Shown here: positions 46,640-58,353 of the stretch, in pieces
How the letters are laid out: every line of letters begins with the position of its first letter
Numbering within the stretch: position 1 is the stretch's first letter
DNA from: Actinomucor elegans
Taxonomy: Eukaryota > Mucoromycota > Mucoromycetes > Mucorales > Mucoraceae
Direction of reading: 5' to 3'
NCBI GenBank assembly: GCA_026027325.1
Contig: JAMSLZ010000003.1
Span: 3,038,001 to 3,102,000 of the forward strand
Length of the DNA: 64,000 bases
Notes under the pieces: generated by a model
What the model was told of the DNA's origin: nothing
The model's database searches: none
Seen by the model: the letters and a program-made list of their open reading frames with translations, nothing else
Translations under genes and position numbers: made by a program

Positions 46640-47572
46640 TTACATGGATAGTTCTATAAACTGTTGGATCGTGTTTCCTTCCTCATTGTCTGTATGGTTG
46701 ACAGTAGAAATAAACTCTTGGATCATTTCAGGTGTAATCCAGTTACGGAGCTTGTTATTATTGTAGTAGCTTGAAGGTAGGGACAACGAGTTAGTCGAGT
46801 TTGAAGTGGTTTTAGCGGATTTAATGTTTAGTTCTAAGCGGTGATAGTTTGTGTCCATGGTATGCTGGTTGAAATGAATGAGAATACCCGAGATTTGAGC
46901 CCTTGTCTTTTCGAATAGTCTCGGCAAATCCTGTTCGTTGACTTTTAATAATGTAGATTGCAACTCGTGTGTTGTATAAGTATGGATTTCTTTTAGAAAA
47001 GATTCTCGATTATCTAAAAGACACTGATGTGAAACAATTCGTCGGTCTTGGTTTGGTTTATCGGGACAGTATTGATATAATAAATGATCTAATTGATTTT
47101 GTAAACTGGTTATATTGTATCTATTGGTTAAAATGGCGGGTAGTTTATCTTCTACAAAGGCTGCGCAAACGTTAGAGACTATACATATTGCTACAGCACT
47201 ATACTCACATCCAACGGCTCCTTTTAGTTGTCTTTTCAAGATCTGCACATCAACAGGCGGTGAAACAATAGCCGTATCGGCTGTAGTCGTTGTAGTAGTA
47301 GTGGTAGTGGTAGTGGCAGTTTTTGATTTGATTTTTTTCACTTTGACTTGAATAGCATCTCGGAACTGGAATGATATTTTTCTTGACAGTTGATAATAAG
47401 CCTTATCGAAATGGTCGAATAATAAATGATTGGATAGCAACTGAGTGAATCGATGAATATCTACATCCGTCTTTTGCTGGCAGAATGTATTAGACAAGTC
47501 CACTGATGAAGAAGAAGCCAAGACAATACAAGTTGTGCTTAGTAATAACGCAACGCCTGAATAAATCTTCAT
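46640..47572 (-). CDS. Predicted secreted protein of unknown function
   Basis: Intronless frame of 310 residues. The N terminus is a standard signal peptide (MKIYSGVALLLSTTCIVLA followed by SSSS), so secretion or entry to the ER is likely. A run of about 11-12 Thr around residues 87-98 may be O-mannosylated. Cysteines occur in FCQQKTD, VGCEYSAVAICIVSNVCAA, YQYCPDK and HQCLLD, compatible with disulphides. No catalytic motif or GPI-attachment signal is seen; the C terminus IQQFIELSM is not hydrophobic enough. I do not recognise the family. A TATATAAGG box lies about 80 bp upstream. Confidence 0.72.
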   Translation of the reverse strand: MKIYSGVALLLSTTCIVLASSSSVDLSNTFCQQKTDVDIHRFTQLLSNHLLFDHFDKAYYQLSRKISFQFRDAIQVKVKKIKSKTATTTTTTTTTTTADTAIVSPPVDVQILKRQLKGAVGCEYSAVAICIVSNVCAAFVEDKLPAILTNRYNITSLQNQLDHLLYQYCPDKPNQDRRIVSHQCLLDNRESFLKEIHTYTTHELQSTLLKVNEQDLPRLFEKTRAQISGILIHFNQHTMDTNYHRLELNIKSAKTTSNSTNSLSLPSSYYNNNKLRNWITPEMIQEFISTVNHTDNEEGNTIQQFIELSM

Positions 47573-47649
47573 CTTTTGGGGTTAAAAAGAAAGAAAGAGA
47601 AAGAAAAGATGAGCAAGCATATCAGTTAATTAACAACTTTAAAGCTCCC

Positions 47650-47659
47650 CTTATATATA
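47650..47659 (-). promoter_or_regulatory. TATA box of the secreted-protein gene
   Basis: The minus strand reads CTATATATAAGGGGAG around this position, about 80 bp upstream of the ATG at 47572. Confidence 0.45.
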
Positions 47660-48506
47660 GATTGTGTAACTGGTATAAATATCAACAAAAAAGGCCCTTT
47701 TATGTTAATTACATTATCCAATCAATGTTACATGTATAATTTGTAAGACTGTTCCATAGATCACGACTTTGAATCTTACAGTAATCGGCATCCAACTAAG
47801 GAAGCAATACTATGTTCATACCAAGTTTCGAAAAAAAAAACAGAGAGAAGATAGCCAAGAAGGGTGGGACCCAATACTGGCACGCTCGTAAGATTACAAA
47901 ACCTCATCTACATTGTAAAGGAATCGAGATTCTTCTACGTCTTTCGGGGATAGTATATAAATGTATATTGTTTGTTTATTGAGCAAACTTTCATAACCAT
48001 GCATTAACGTTTGCATGTACCAGAGACATTGAAGTGTACTCGTCTACCGACGGTTCAATCGGAAATATAAACAAGGGCCAATGAAATTTTACAAAATGCC
48101 AAATTATCTCTATATTAGCAATTAGTTATTACATTCGTGTTGTTCTAGGGAAACTTATTCCATTCACTATTTTGAATGCATTATATTTTGCATTCGTATA
48201 CCAAAATCTGCGTGTGCTAAGAGCTGATATGATTTGATCATAGGCTTAAGCGAGCGGTTATTATATTGTTAGCCAATGGTAGCGAACTACAAACACAAAT
48301 GCTTTTATATCCATAATAAATCCAAAAATACTTGGTATTTTCGGAGGCATTATGCGATATAACTCAGTCTTTCTAATCCACTAGTTTTCATAATCTTACA
48401 TTAGCATCTAAAGGCGTTAAGGGTTGACATACCGACTGTCGTGGAATGAAATGTTGCACTTTATTCACTAAAAAAAAAACTCTAAATTAACAACAAACCG
48501 AGCCTA

Positions 48507-48961
48507 ATGATATTTTTTTTAGTACAAATACAAAAAGTGCAAGATGTTTTTAATAGACTAGCTTTTTTTATTATACAAGATCATTTACAGGTAGTAGAGA
48601 CAGGTAGAATGCTCATGGTACCAATTTACGCGAGTTCAAATTGTATTGCACATTTGAAAAAAATACAAATCGCATTATTTTACTTGGCCAATTCGCGTGC
48701 TTGCTAGAACGAAATTTGGGCCTTCAGTTACTCAATACGTGTTCAATCACTGGAAAAATTATGCCCAAGAATGATCAAGTAGGCATCGTTGACGAAAATG
48801 GAAACGAGATAATGGATTAAGAAGAAGAAGTCAACTCTCACAGTGCAGAAAAGTTGGGCAATTCCACTCAATATTCTGGTAAACAATCACCAGCTCTCGA
48901 TCTGGATGATCCAGGGCTTCCTCACTATACAAGAAGCAGAGGAATCATTGACTGCAAATAA
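48507..48961 (+). pseudogene. Decayed coding fragment, unknown family
   Basis: Two protein-like frames sit side by side. 48507-48707 reads IQKVQDVFNRLAFF, then LQVVETGRMLMVPIYASSN and FYLANSRAC. 48761-48961 opens with MPKNDQVGIVDENGNEIMD, hits a TAA (48818-48820), then continues in the same frame with EEEVNSHSAEKLGN and PALDLDDPGLPHYTRSRG before a final TAA. Protein-like composition plus an internal stop points to a pseudogene. The family is not recognised. Confidence 0.3.
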
Positions 48962-49664
48962 CAAAACAGTACAAATATACAGATTATGTTAATAATTAGA
49001 AAATCGTGTTCATCTATTACTTGACGCTTAAGCTTTCAGGTGCCATGGACGCAGCAGTTATTGTAACGTGCTGAGTACCATACATAAAAGGTATGGAAGA
49101 GGAGTTGAAATGATGGCCAATCATGCCCATTATTCTCATCGAAATAAAAGGCCATATCGATAACTCCAGTACTTGTCAATGATTTTCAGCCAGTCTATAG
49201 AACAAACCAATGCCTTTCGAATGAACCGACTTTAGTGGTTATATCTCTATGTTTTCAGGTACTAGGGGCCGATACATACTTAATATTCGGGGTATTCGGG
49301 ACAAAGAAATGAAATAATGACCAACAGTATTTCACTTGTATGAGCTTCTATAGCAAATCGAGATTTTCAAATAACTTTTTTTTTTTTTGAAATGTTATGA
49401 AAAAAAAAATTGCTCTTTTGAATACACTAACTTTCATAACTATATACCTGCCCTGGCAAGTGTGAGATAGGTCAATATAATTTGACAAGCATTGCGGAGA
49501 GCGGCATTTCAATTTATGCCAGGGGCTAATCGCACCTGACTTGCTAGATTTCTTTCAATTCAACAACGGACCGAGATCTTTTCAATGACTTCCGGACAAA
49601 ACATAGTACAAATAATATAGAAAGAACTAAGCGGCATGATGATACATTGCTACTAATGTGCGCT

Positions 49665-49910
49665 TCATACATTCAAGAGAAGAAAGAAAAACTTTATTAA
49701 CACTTTCTCTTTTGTATGAATACCTTGTTTTATACCAGGACCTTGTTTGTGGCTTTTCTTAATAACTGAAACTAAATTATAAAGCGTTCTAGACAAACCA
49801 GGGCAACACAACAGTAAACAGTATCTATAGAATTTAGGAATCAAAAGTACTTTACCTTGTTTGTGCTTTGAATCCATTTCTATGATAGGCTCTTTATAGT
49901 TTTTGTTCAT
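49665..49910 (-). CDS. Doubtful small ORF
   Basis: An ATG-initiated frame of 81 codons (MNKNYKEPIIEMDSKHKQG ... SHKQGPGIKQGIH). HKQG recurs, and the first occurrence overlaps a GTAAAG donor-like site, so the frame may be an exon plus read-through. No family recognised, no clear promoter. It could be chance. Confidence 0.25.
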   Translation of the reverse strand: MNKNYKEPIIEMDSKHKQGKVLLIPKFYRYCLLLCCPGLSRTLYNLVSVIKKSHKQGPGIKQGIHTKEKVLIKFFFLLLNV

Positions 49911-50200
49911 TTTTTGGACCTTTTTTATAATTTTTTTTTTTGGTTATGAAAAAGTATAGTATAGGATAGGATAATGATGTGGGGGGAGGGGTTAAAAAAT
50001 AATAAGGTAGTTGGTTCTTTGTAAAAAAAAAAAAGAAAAAAAAGAAAAGTAAAAAGTAGTAATAATGTTTTGTGTGAAAAAAAAAAAAGAAGAAAAAAAA
50101 AATAAAAAAAAATTAGCGTGTATGGTATAAAGATGATTTGAATGAAAATGGACCTCTTCAAATAGGACCTACACGCATAATAGTTGAACAGATAGGAACA

Positions 50201-51364
50201 TTAGGTGTAATTTCTCCAAGAAATAGGTCTGGCAGTTGTGAATATGTTATTCTGTTGGACATGATTGGCTGAATAGTAAAAAGAGTCCTGGCATCGATTC
50301 AAGCTATAAGCCAGTGGATCCCATGAGGATTGAGATAGATTAGTGATAGGATAATCATTCATGTATCCACATGCATTATAGCCATAACCAACAGGTGCTT
50401 GCATACCAAACGATAATTGGTTACTCTGCTGCTGTTGCTGTAAAAAGTGCTGATATCTCTTTTGTGAATTCTCGTATTGTAGTCTGGAAGCAGCGGCTGC
50501 AGATGTGATTGGATGATCCCAGTCATTACTGAGTAAACTATGGTTATTTGGTTGATATAAGCCAAGTGTTTGTAGGGTCATCAAAACTAACTGCTGTCTT
50601 TGCTGAGGACTATAATCATAAAAGGACATCTGAGCTCTATCGCGACATTCTTCCAATAGATGTTTCCAGATATTGTATTCATGTTGACGAACAAATAAAT
50701 TATAGTCTAAGGCTTCAAGGAATTCAGCTTCCATGATATTCAAGTCGTGCACTTTCATTCCACTAACATCAGACCAAGTTTTGTTTGTGAAAGTGTTGTC
50801 GTCTAGAAATTTGTTGGCTAACCGAAAAGGTTAGTAAAGTAGACACACTTTTTTTTAGTAGATGCTTACCCAACATTAAAGCGACAATGAATAAACGGTA
50901 TTCAGAACCTTCAGCACCTTCAATTGAAGGGTTTGATTGTAGTAGAATTGCAATATATTTAAGAGAAAGATATACAGCGGATTCTTGTAACTGAGTAGCC
51001 GTCAAGACCTGTTTAATAGTTAGTATACATATACCTACATAAAACGAGTGAAACTAACCTGATAGCAAAACTTTTTGAATGCAGGACTTGCGGTATATGA
51101 AAAGGAGTGTTCACTACCACCAAGAGGAGAATAGTGTTGAGTTTTGTTCGTGGGCTTTCTTCTCGCTTGCCACATGAGATAAGCCAGATCATTTCCAACC
51201 AGTGAAGGGGAATACGATCTTTCAGATAATACTTGCGTTGTTTTTCTAGCATGCCACATAAGATACACCATAGAAGATGCAAACTCTGAAAGCTGAGAGA
51301 CGCTTTGACCTGGTGAACTGGTCAAAGGTGTGGTGGGCGGTGTAAACAACTGAGATGGAAGCAT
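50201..51364 (-). CDS. Pho80-type fungal cyclin
   Basis: Pho80/Pcl cyclins activate Pho85-type CDKs in phosphate, glycogen and cell-cycle control. Three exons (51364-51059, 51008-50870, 50817-50201) give 353 residues. The cyclin box (about residues 85-205) includes SASPAFKKFCYQVL-type lead-in, LSLKYIAILL, EYRLFIVALMLANKFLDDNT, then TWSDVSGMKVHDLNIMEAEFLEALDYNLFV, the standard Pfam PF08613 block. The N terminus is Pro/Ser/Thr-rich (LFTPPTTPLTSSPG). After the box a Gln-rich, low-complexity region follows (YSPQQRQQL; FLQQQQQSNQ), as in Pcl6/7/Clg1-like cyclins. The joined frame is continuous; the second intron is 52 nt with a TTACTAACC branch site. The CDK partner is not in the window. Confidence 0.88.
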
Positions 51365-51815
51365 TGTTTTAAAAAAGGGAAAGAAGAGCTTGGTTGAAGA
51401 ATAACCAACTGTCGGTCTATAGAGGTTATTTTTCTTCCAAGAGTTAAAAAAGAGGGTTCTTTGGTCTTTTTTGTTCTTTTTTCTTTTAGATTCTCTTTAA
51501 ATGATTAAAAAGTAGAAAAAGATCTCTTGATTCGTGAATGTATGAAATGAAAAAAGGGAAAAAAGGAACCAAGGTGCAAAAGACTGCTGCCTGAAGGTTC
51601 TTTTATACCAAGAAAATTTTTTCCTATGTGTGTATCACGTGAGTTCTACTGTAAGTGTAGCTGGTTCCTGAGCTTCTGAGTGGTTTTAAACAAAAAGTTG
51701 ATCATCATTATAATTAAGACTATATGTTAATCAATAGGTTGTAGTAGTACAGTATTAGTCACCATACAGTTGTACGCCTGAAAAAAAGAACCGGGAACTT
51801 GAATTTATTATAGTT
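51365..51815. promoter_or_regulatory. Cyclin promoter / 3' flank of coiled-coil gene
   Basis: 450 bp upstream of the cyclin. On the minus strand a TATAAAAGAACC motif lies near 51595-51607 and CACGTG-like sequence (ATCACGTGAG) near 51637-51646. CACGTG is the core bound by bHLH factors such as Pho4; any link to phosphate control is inference. No ORF. Confidence 0.4.
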
Positions 51816-52805
51816 TTATAATGGTACAGAAGGAAAAGACTGTAGTTCAGAGAAGGAACTATCTGGAGACGAACGATGATAGGACCAGTCCTTTTGAGAG
51901 GTATTAGAATGCATATAACATCAGTTTCTTCTTATTTACCTTTTGCAGATCAGTTACTTCCAGTTCCATCTTTTCAAAGTCACTTTCTAGCTGTTTTACT
52001 ATATCATCTTTTACTTTTAATTCATATTTTAATGTTTCGTTATCTTCTTCTTTATCTTTTAGTAGCTGATACAGTGCATCTCGGTCATCCATGAGTATGT
52101 CCATGCCTTCTCGTAGTTGATGGTTTTCTTGTTCTAATACAGTTGCGATACTTCCTGCTGGTATATTATGTGATTTGATAATTGGTCTACAGATGTGCTT
52201 TTCTTCTTTATTTGATATCGGTTTCTCGGTGAAACAGCAAGTAGACTGACAATCTGCCGATTTCCCTGCTAATTGTCTATACAGCAGGTGAATCACTTGC
52301 ACCAAATATTCGTATTCAGGTCCAACGTGTTTCATTTTTCGAATCTGGTCTAGTTTAATATTATTCAGGATTTCCTACAAGATACATTAGTCTTTTTGTC
52401 CAAGCATGGATCATCTTGGCTATTTTACTGTACGGCTTGTGCATTGTATTCGTCTTTTAGCAATCGATTGGCCCGCTGTAATCGTATATTTTGCTCAACC
52501 GACAGTTTTAAAGCCTGCTTTAATTCAGTCGTCTTTTCCTCTACTATCTTGTCACTATCCAGCTTTAGAATACGATTAGCCCTCACTAACCGGGCATTTG
52601 ATAGCGACAATTGTTCTATTTGATGGTACAGTTGTTTTATCCGAGTTTCTTGATCTCCATTGTGAATCTTTCTTTGTTGTGATGACGAGGAAGAGCCAAT
52701 AAAAGAATCATGTAAAGAGTAGTTACTCGTGAGTTCGTGAAAAGATACCAAGTCGTCTTTAATGCTGGTGGTGGTGGAAGGCATACTACTACTACAAATA
52801 CTCAT
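51816..52805 (-). CDS. Unknown coiled-coil protein
   Basis: Three exons (52805-52434, 52374-51940, 51890-51816), all split between codons, give 293 residues. The N terminus is Ser-rich (MSICSSSMPSTTTS; GSSSSSQQRK). A coiled coil runs about residues 55-125 (TRIKQLYHQIEQLSLSNARL; KQALKLSVEQNIRLQRANRL) and another about 205-268 (ENHQLREGMDILMDDRDALY; KYELKVKDDIVKQLESDFEK). A globular part between them starts EILNNIKLDQIRKMKHVGPE with several Cys/His (DCQSTCC; HICRP). No family recognised; cytoskeletal or scaffold proteins look like this. The last exon is supported by frame and splice signals only; without it the protein would stop at 51904. Confidence 0.65.
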
Positions 52806-54730
52806 ATATAATATACACTATAGAAAAACGGAAAAAGAAGAAAAAAACGAGACGGGAAAATACAAGAAGGCTTTATATAGTTCGGGATATCAATCAGTGA
52901 AAACGTTTAACCTTTATTGTTCAAGGCACGCTCCTATATTACTGTGAAGTCTCTATTCACTCCTTAACTATAGACTATATATCATTTGTATCGTACATTG
53001 TATATATTCTATAGTGGGAGATCACTTGCTCGAATAAGTAATATGCACGTGAGGATGAATTTGATACAAAACATTTGGTCAAGGCCGAAAAAAAAAATGA
53101 CTGTTCTAATCCATATCGATAGGGGAAAAGCACTGGAAACGCATTCGTTTATTAACGGATTAACTTTATTGTTCTCGTATTCCCTGTTTTAGTCGTTTAG
53201 TATAATAATGCCGTATGTATATATAGCTCAGTTTTATAGTTGATCTGCACAATTAGAACAATACAAAACATTATGTCTATATTATAACGGTACTCTGCTT
53301 AATGGTATTGCCTATCTAATAAACAATCTCTGTAAAGCCATTTATTGTCTGAAAGATGCATCCATTAATATGATGCATTATACCTAAGGCTTATAATCGG
53401 TGTTTATAATTAGGAGGTTTGATTGGTTATCGACAACAATTTTTTTCTTTTCACGCCACTCATTTTATCTGCTTCTGTTACTTTAACTTTCGATGTTTGA
53501 ATGATACAAAAAGTGCCGAGAAACAGAACTCTTTATTAACACAGTCTATATATAATTTTATTGCATAACGATTGTTACCAATGTTTTGTTACATTTCTTA
53601 CAAAATACAACAGTTTCCTTTGATTAAATATATTCTTCCAGCTTTAGTCCCTCTCTCATAACTCACATTCAATTGATAATGAAAATACGAAGCAAATATA
53701 AATAGATATAGCTCTCATATATGCATTATAAACATATATTTTATTTAAAACTAGGCCTTACTAATACTCCACAAAAAAAAAAAGGATAGTTTGAAAATCT
53801 GGTTCAATTCCTCAAGTGACGTTCCTTAACTCTGAAGTATTAAAATTTATAGACTAAAAAATAAAACTCGACAAAGTAGTAGACGACGGAGTAAATACGC
53901 TAGCAACTTGGGAGCTTGGCGACCATTCATTGAGTTCTATATATATATATATAGGTTGTTATTTGTGTATTTATCCTCAACATTTTTCTTGCTGTACAAG
54001 TATATTGAGTTTCACAGCAACCTTTCTGTTGATTGTTGAAAGAGTAATTGTTGTATAAACCGAAAATTTTGTGAAATTGGTTATTTCCAACATTTGTACA
54101 TTTCTTGATCGATTCCAGTTTAATGTTACATTTGATGACTACTCCATGATCATAATAAACGGCTGCATTTATTAAAAGCATTGATCAAGAAAATATGAAT
54201 ACTTCACAATTTGGCGATGGGCTGTAAATTACATACAATTCCTACTTCTTCCAAACTACATCTATAGATCTATAGATCTTTCGATCGATCTCGAACAAAA
54301 TTCGCATCTGATTAGTATACTATATTCAAAATTTACTACTGCACTTATTAAGCAGTAGTTTGGCTCGAATAAATTTGTTTTTCTATAGCTTTGAACAAAT
54401 AATAGCTAATGAATTATAGATTACACTGGTATAATACCAGTAACAATAATAAGCAATGCATGAGCATTATCACAAACCACGCTAAAGTGGCCTCTATATT
54501 TGCAAACAACGACTTCCTGCGACCTGTATCATAAAGTTATAAATTCGAGATATATAAAAAGGGATGATCCGTTAGTATGGACCTTTTTACGCGATTCGGA
54601 GCCTCGATTTGGTATTCTGTTTTCGGTTTTTGTCACACTGTCACAGATTTAGTATAAATGAAAACCTTCTTTTTGAACAGTTGATATGCTCATTTTCTTC
54701 TTTGTGTATATTTTTTACGAAAACGTCGAA
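52806..54730. other. Intergenic region with repeat run, divergent promoters
   Basis: 1.9 kb between the coiled-coil gene (minus) and the Rho GEF gene (plus). AT-rich, with a (TA)n tract at 53940-53953 and two tandem copies of the dispersed repeat at 54.1-54.35 kb. No supported gene. The final 150 bp before the GEF start are T-rich and CAAT-poor. Confidence 0.45.
54098..54355 (+). repeat. Two tandem copies of the intergenic repeat
   Basis: The first copy (about 54104-54178) reads CTTGATCGATTCCAGTTTAA, TGTTACATTTGATGACTAC, CCATGATCATAATAAACGG and CTGCATTTATTA. The second (54259-54352) reads TCTATAGATCTTTCGATCGA, TTCGCATCTGATTAGTATAC, ATTCAAAATTTACTAC and TGCACTTATTA. Distance is about 150 bp; the spacer has TAAATTACATACAATTCC, also seen in the 30.7 kb spacer. 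Confidence 0.7.
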
Positions 54731-57700
54731 TGTCTGAAGATAATGTAAGCATTTCAGCTTTGTTTCTATGTATAAATTGTTAAGTTATCACATAGTTGAG
54801 CAATACTTCGTTATCCTCTAGCTTTGCATCCATATTCAGTGATGATGGCGGCTGTCTTTCAATCCTGACAAAGCTGTTTATAAAAGAAGCTCAATATGCC
54901 CAAATAACTAAGGATGAAGCCTTGGTACGTAAATCATACAAAAGCCAAACAGAGGTACAATGCTTAGATAATACCATATATATTGAAAAAACAAAATCTT
55001 TATTCCATTAGAATGCCTGCAGCTTGGTATTAGCAGATCAGCAGAAAGACAAAGAATTCACAGAGTACCTTTTTGTATCACTAGTGGAAAATGGCGTACT
55101 GGTTCCATCTTCTAAAAGTATCTATTTGATCAATGATGTGTCTACTCAAGGTGTCCTGATCAATCTGACTCGGTGCTATTCCCCTCTGTGTAAAACAGCA
55201 GTAACTGCTTGCTATTCACCTTGCTGTCCCAAAAAAGCCCTAGTGAATTTTCATATCAATGATCCAGAATCATCTGTAGACAAAACTATAACTGTAAGTT
55301 CTTTTTCGTTATTTTTGATATATCCGGCTAAACTTGCTTTTGAAAAGGACAATTGGTCTTCGAGAATCCCCCGTTATATCCTCGAAAACTTGACGTCTCA
55401 AGAAAAGAAACGACAGCTAGCCATTGAAGAACTAGTCAACTATGAAGATAACTTTTTAAAACAACTTATTGTAATTCGAGATATATATGCACGACCTTTG
55501 CTTTCATCCCAAACAACTATCGAAGAATCACGTCGCTATTCGTTTCATGACACTTTGTTTGGAAATTACCATATCTTAGCAAACCATCACAAGAAAATAC
55601 TTCGAGCCTTGGAATCTACAAGAGACATCAATCATCATAACCTATTCCCAGACTCTGACATTATCGGCAGACTGCTTCTTAAATATTTTTCCAAGTTAAA
55701 AGATCCCTATATTCGATACGTCTCAAACCACGTCTTTGCCAAATACCAATACACACTGGAATACAATAAAAATGCAGCTTTTGCAAGCTTTATAGAGCAG
55801 CAAGAAGCTTTAGAACGTGATTTCCGAATACCCTCAAAAGGTCTGCTGATATCACCCATTGTTAGAATGGCCAAATACGATCTATTATTCAACAGGATAT
55901 TAAAGAATTCGGAACAAGATCAACGTGATGCCCTGACTGAGCTAATTGCTCTATTGGCTGATATTTTACACAAAATAAACGAAGCCACTCGGAATGCTGA
56001 GGCCGAACAGCGACTGATGGAAATCAAGTTTGGCCTGCGGGTGCGTCGTCCCAGTGTCCGCTACCAATTTAGTCAGCAGCAAATCTTGCCCGACGATGCC
56101 ACGTTGCTGTACGAGGGAGCCGTCGATCTCTGCAAACCACCACCACTGCCATCAATACCTTGCCAGTTACTATTGTTTAAAAACGCACTCTTTATTACCC
56201 GTAAACGTTGTTTAGCAGATGGCGAGGAAGAGTATCTGTTGGTGGATAGACCCATTTCACTGCACATGTTACGTATAGGAAAAACATCACGTTCATGGCG
56301 TGTGCCAACCCATCAGCAGGTCAATATCTTGTCTTCCATTCGACGTCAAATCAGTGGTTCGGGTGCTTACTATTACCACCATCGTCGTTGTCATAGTGAT
56401 AGCAGCCGTTTGCCAACCACGGCTTCTGCAGCGGCTGCAGTTGTGGCTCAAGAAGCGGCCATGGCTAATAACGATACCATAAGTATACACTCAGATGATG
56501 GCTCATCATCTACTTATTCTGCCGCATATACTTTGTCTGGTTTAAAGATACGTCATCGTATTCGTACCATCAAGCAACGCATACGTCGAAAGAATAAGCC
56601 AGGCGCTACTTTTCGAAGCAATAGTAGTAGCAGTGGTAGTTTTAGTAGTATCAAAAGGAGCAATACCAATGGCAATATCATCGATTTATCTGGTTCAAAC
56701 ATGGTATCACCCCTGTTGCAGAAATCAGCGTCTTATCCTTCACGTGTGGACTCGCCTCATATCATCAGATCAAGACTACTGCAAATCTCGAATATAGCAG
56801 ACCCAAGCCTGACTTATTTGTTTGAGTGTCCTACGGTAGATAGTCGGTTGACGTGGAAAAGAAAAATCAAAGCTGTACTGCCTAATCCTGATCTGGGGCC
56901 CTTCGGCTTAGAAACTATCTGTACTAGTGCAAATTATACCAATTTGCAAAGTGTAAATGGAAGATTTGTAACCGGCTGTGGTACTATCTGGTGCTCATTA
57001 CCCTTTAGTAAGTTATTAATGTTTTGTTTCGTATGAATTACTTAATTTTAGCTTAGCTACCTCGGACGGACGCGGAGTCATTGCACTAGGTACACGTCAT
57101 GGGCTTTGGGTAGCATACAGCGATGGAAGTGAAGTGTTCCAGCGAATACTACCGCACAACTGCCATCAATTAGAACTGTTTGATAATCGTATCTTATTAG
57201 TCAGAGCATATAGGCCTAGCCGTGTACTAGGCGCCGTACTAATTGATCACATTTATCCACCATCCAATTCTACTGCACCTGTCTCTAATGCCCCTGAAGC
57301 AGCAGCAGAAATGGTATCAGCATCGTATAGCGGATATGTCAACTTAAAAGAGTTTCAGATATTACATAAATCAGGCGTCTTGTATTTTGCAGTAGGTACT
57401 TTACGAGGTGAACCTATCCTCTGTTATTTGCGGCGTCGCCGTACGGGCTCTGTCCGTCTTGTGCTCATGTTTTATCGCGCAGATGGTGCCTCTTCTACTC
57501 CTTGGTTCAAGAAGTTTAGAGAATATAAACCATTGTTTATTCAGCCTTGCGATCTCAAAATCATTCACGATAATGTTTACATTCGTTCGGTAACTGAGGG
57601 TATTGAGAAAGTGGATATCTTAAGCTGGATCTTGGGCGCCTCGTCATTATCTAACAGTGGCAGCAGTAGTTTCCAACAACCCAAGTATTCGTATCGCATT

Positions 57701-58185
57701 GACTTACCAGTACCATATCATACCATTCACGCCCATCAAACTGATGATCCTGCTTTGAAAACCATCGGCTATGTGCCTTTGAATCAGCCTGGTACTGGTA
57801 TGATATGCAGTGCTTTATCTGCTTCGCCCGTAGCTGATCCTGATGCGGATTCACTGCAGCAAGAAATCGAATTCGAAACAGAAGCCAAGTCAGTCGTAGT
57901 TAGTTATCCGTATCTAATCGCGTTCTCGCCCAATGTCATTGAAATAAGACATTTAGAAACTGTAAGTAATCAAATCAATAACAATGGCAGTATACTGATT
58001 TCTTGTGATAGACGGCGCTCGTACAAGCAATAGCAGGTAACAAGATAAGATGTCTTTACGTGTCTTGTTCAGATGCAGATGCTACTACACCTATTATTCA
58101 TATATCCATGCTTCACGCAGAAGAAGATCAAACCAAGGTGCATCAACTGTATTTAAAAGAACCAATATCATTCGACGAAGAGTGA
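54731..58185 (+). CDS. Rho1-type GEF (DEP-DH-PH-CNH, Rom2-like)
   Basis: Exchange factors of this class activate Rho1 in cell-wall integrity and cortical actin signalling. Six exons (54731-54745, 54796-54954, 55012-55293, 55348-57007, 57057-57961, 58012-58185) give 1064 residues. A DEP-like region covers about 20-130 (FTEYLFVSLVENGVLVPSS). The DH domain (about 165-360) starts KKRQLAIEELVNYEDNFLKQL and contains the conserved late helix SPIVRMAKYDLLFNRILK. A PH domain (about 405-665) starts LLYEGAVDL and is interrupted by a long Ser/His/Arg-rich insert, finishing with RLTWKRKIKAVL. A CNH domain (about 680-1064) starts FTTSDGRGVIALGTRHGLWV and ends ALVQAIAGNKIRCLYVS. DEP plus CNH matches Rom1/Rom2-type GEFs. 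Intron 3 (55294-55347) is 54 nt, in frame and stop-free. Pan1-like gene follows 168 bp downstream. Confidence 0.9.
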
Positions 58186-58353
58186 AATAAAGCGGGAGTT
58201 TAAACCAAACCAAAAGAAGCAGCAATTCATGTTCTTTCAGTTAATAGCGAAGCACATTTCCTTTCATCTCGACATTCATTCTTCTTTTTCTTTTTACCTT
58301 TTGCTTACTTTCTATCATATCAATTAAAAAAGGAAGCTCTTTTATTATAAGAA

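Larger units (their letters stand above)
47573..50200. other. Intergenic tract between secreted protein and cyclin genes
   Basis: 2.6 kb without a solid gene. It contains a decayed coding fragment (48507-48961), a doubtful small frame (49665-49910), weak traces of the intergenic repeat near 47780-47822 and 48424-48470, and purine-rich/A-run sequence at 49925-50110 that is probably the 3' flank of the cyclin gene. Confidence 0.45.

Noticed and set aside
57051..57056. Earlier acceptor (TTTTAG at 57046-57051) for the Rho GEF CNH exon
   Set aside because: It produces an immediate in-frame TAG; the next AG gives FTTSDGRGVIALG, the expected CNH start.
58019..58075. Extra intron (GTAACA...TTCAG) near the end of the Rho GEF gene
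   Set aside because: The unspliced frame AGNKIRCLYVSCSDAD matches the expected end of a CNH domain, so no intron is needed.
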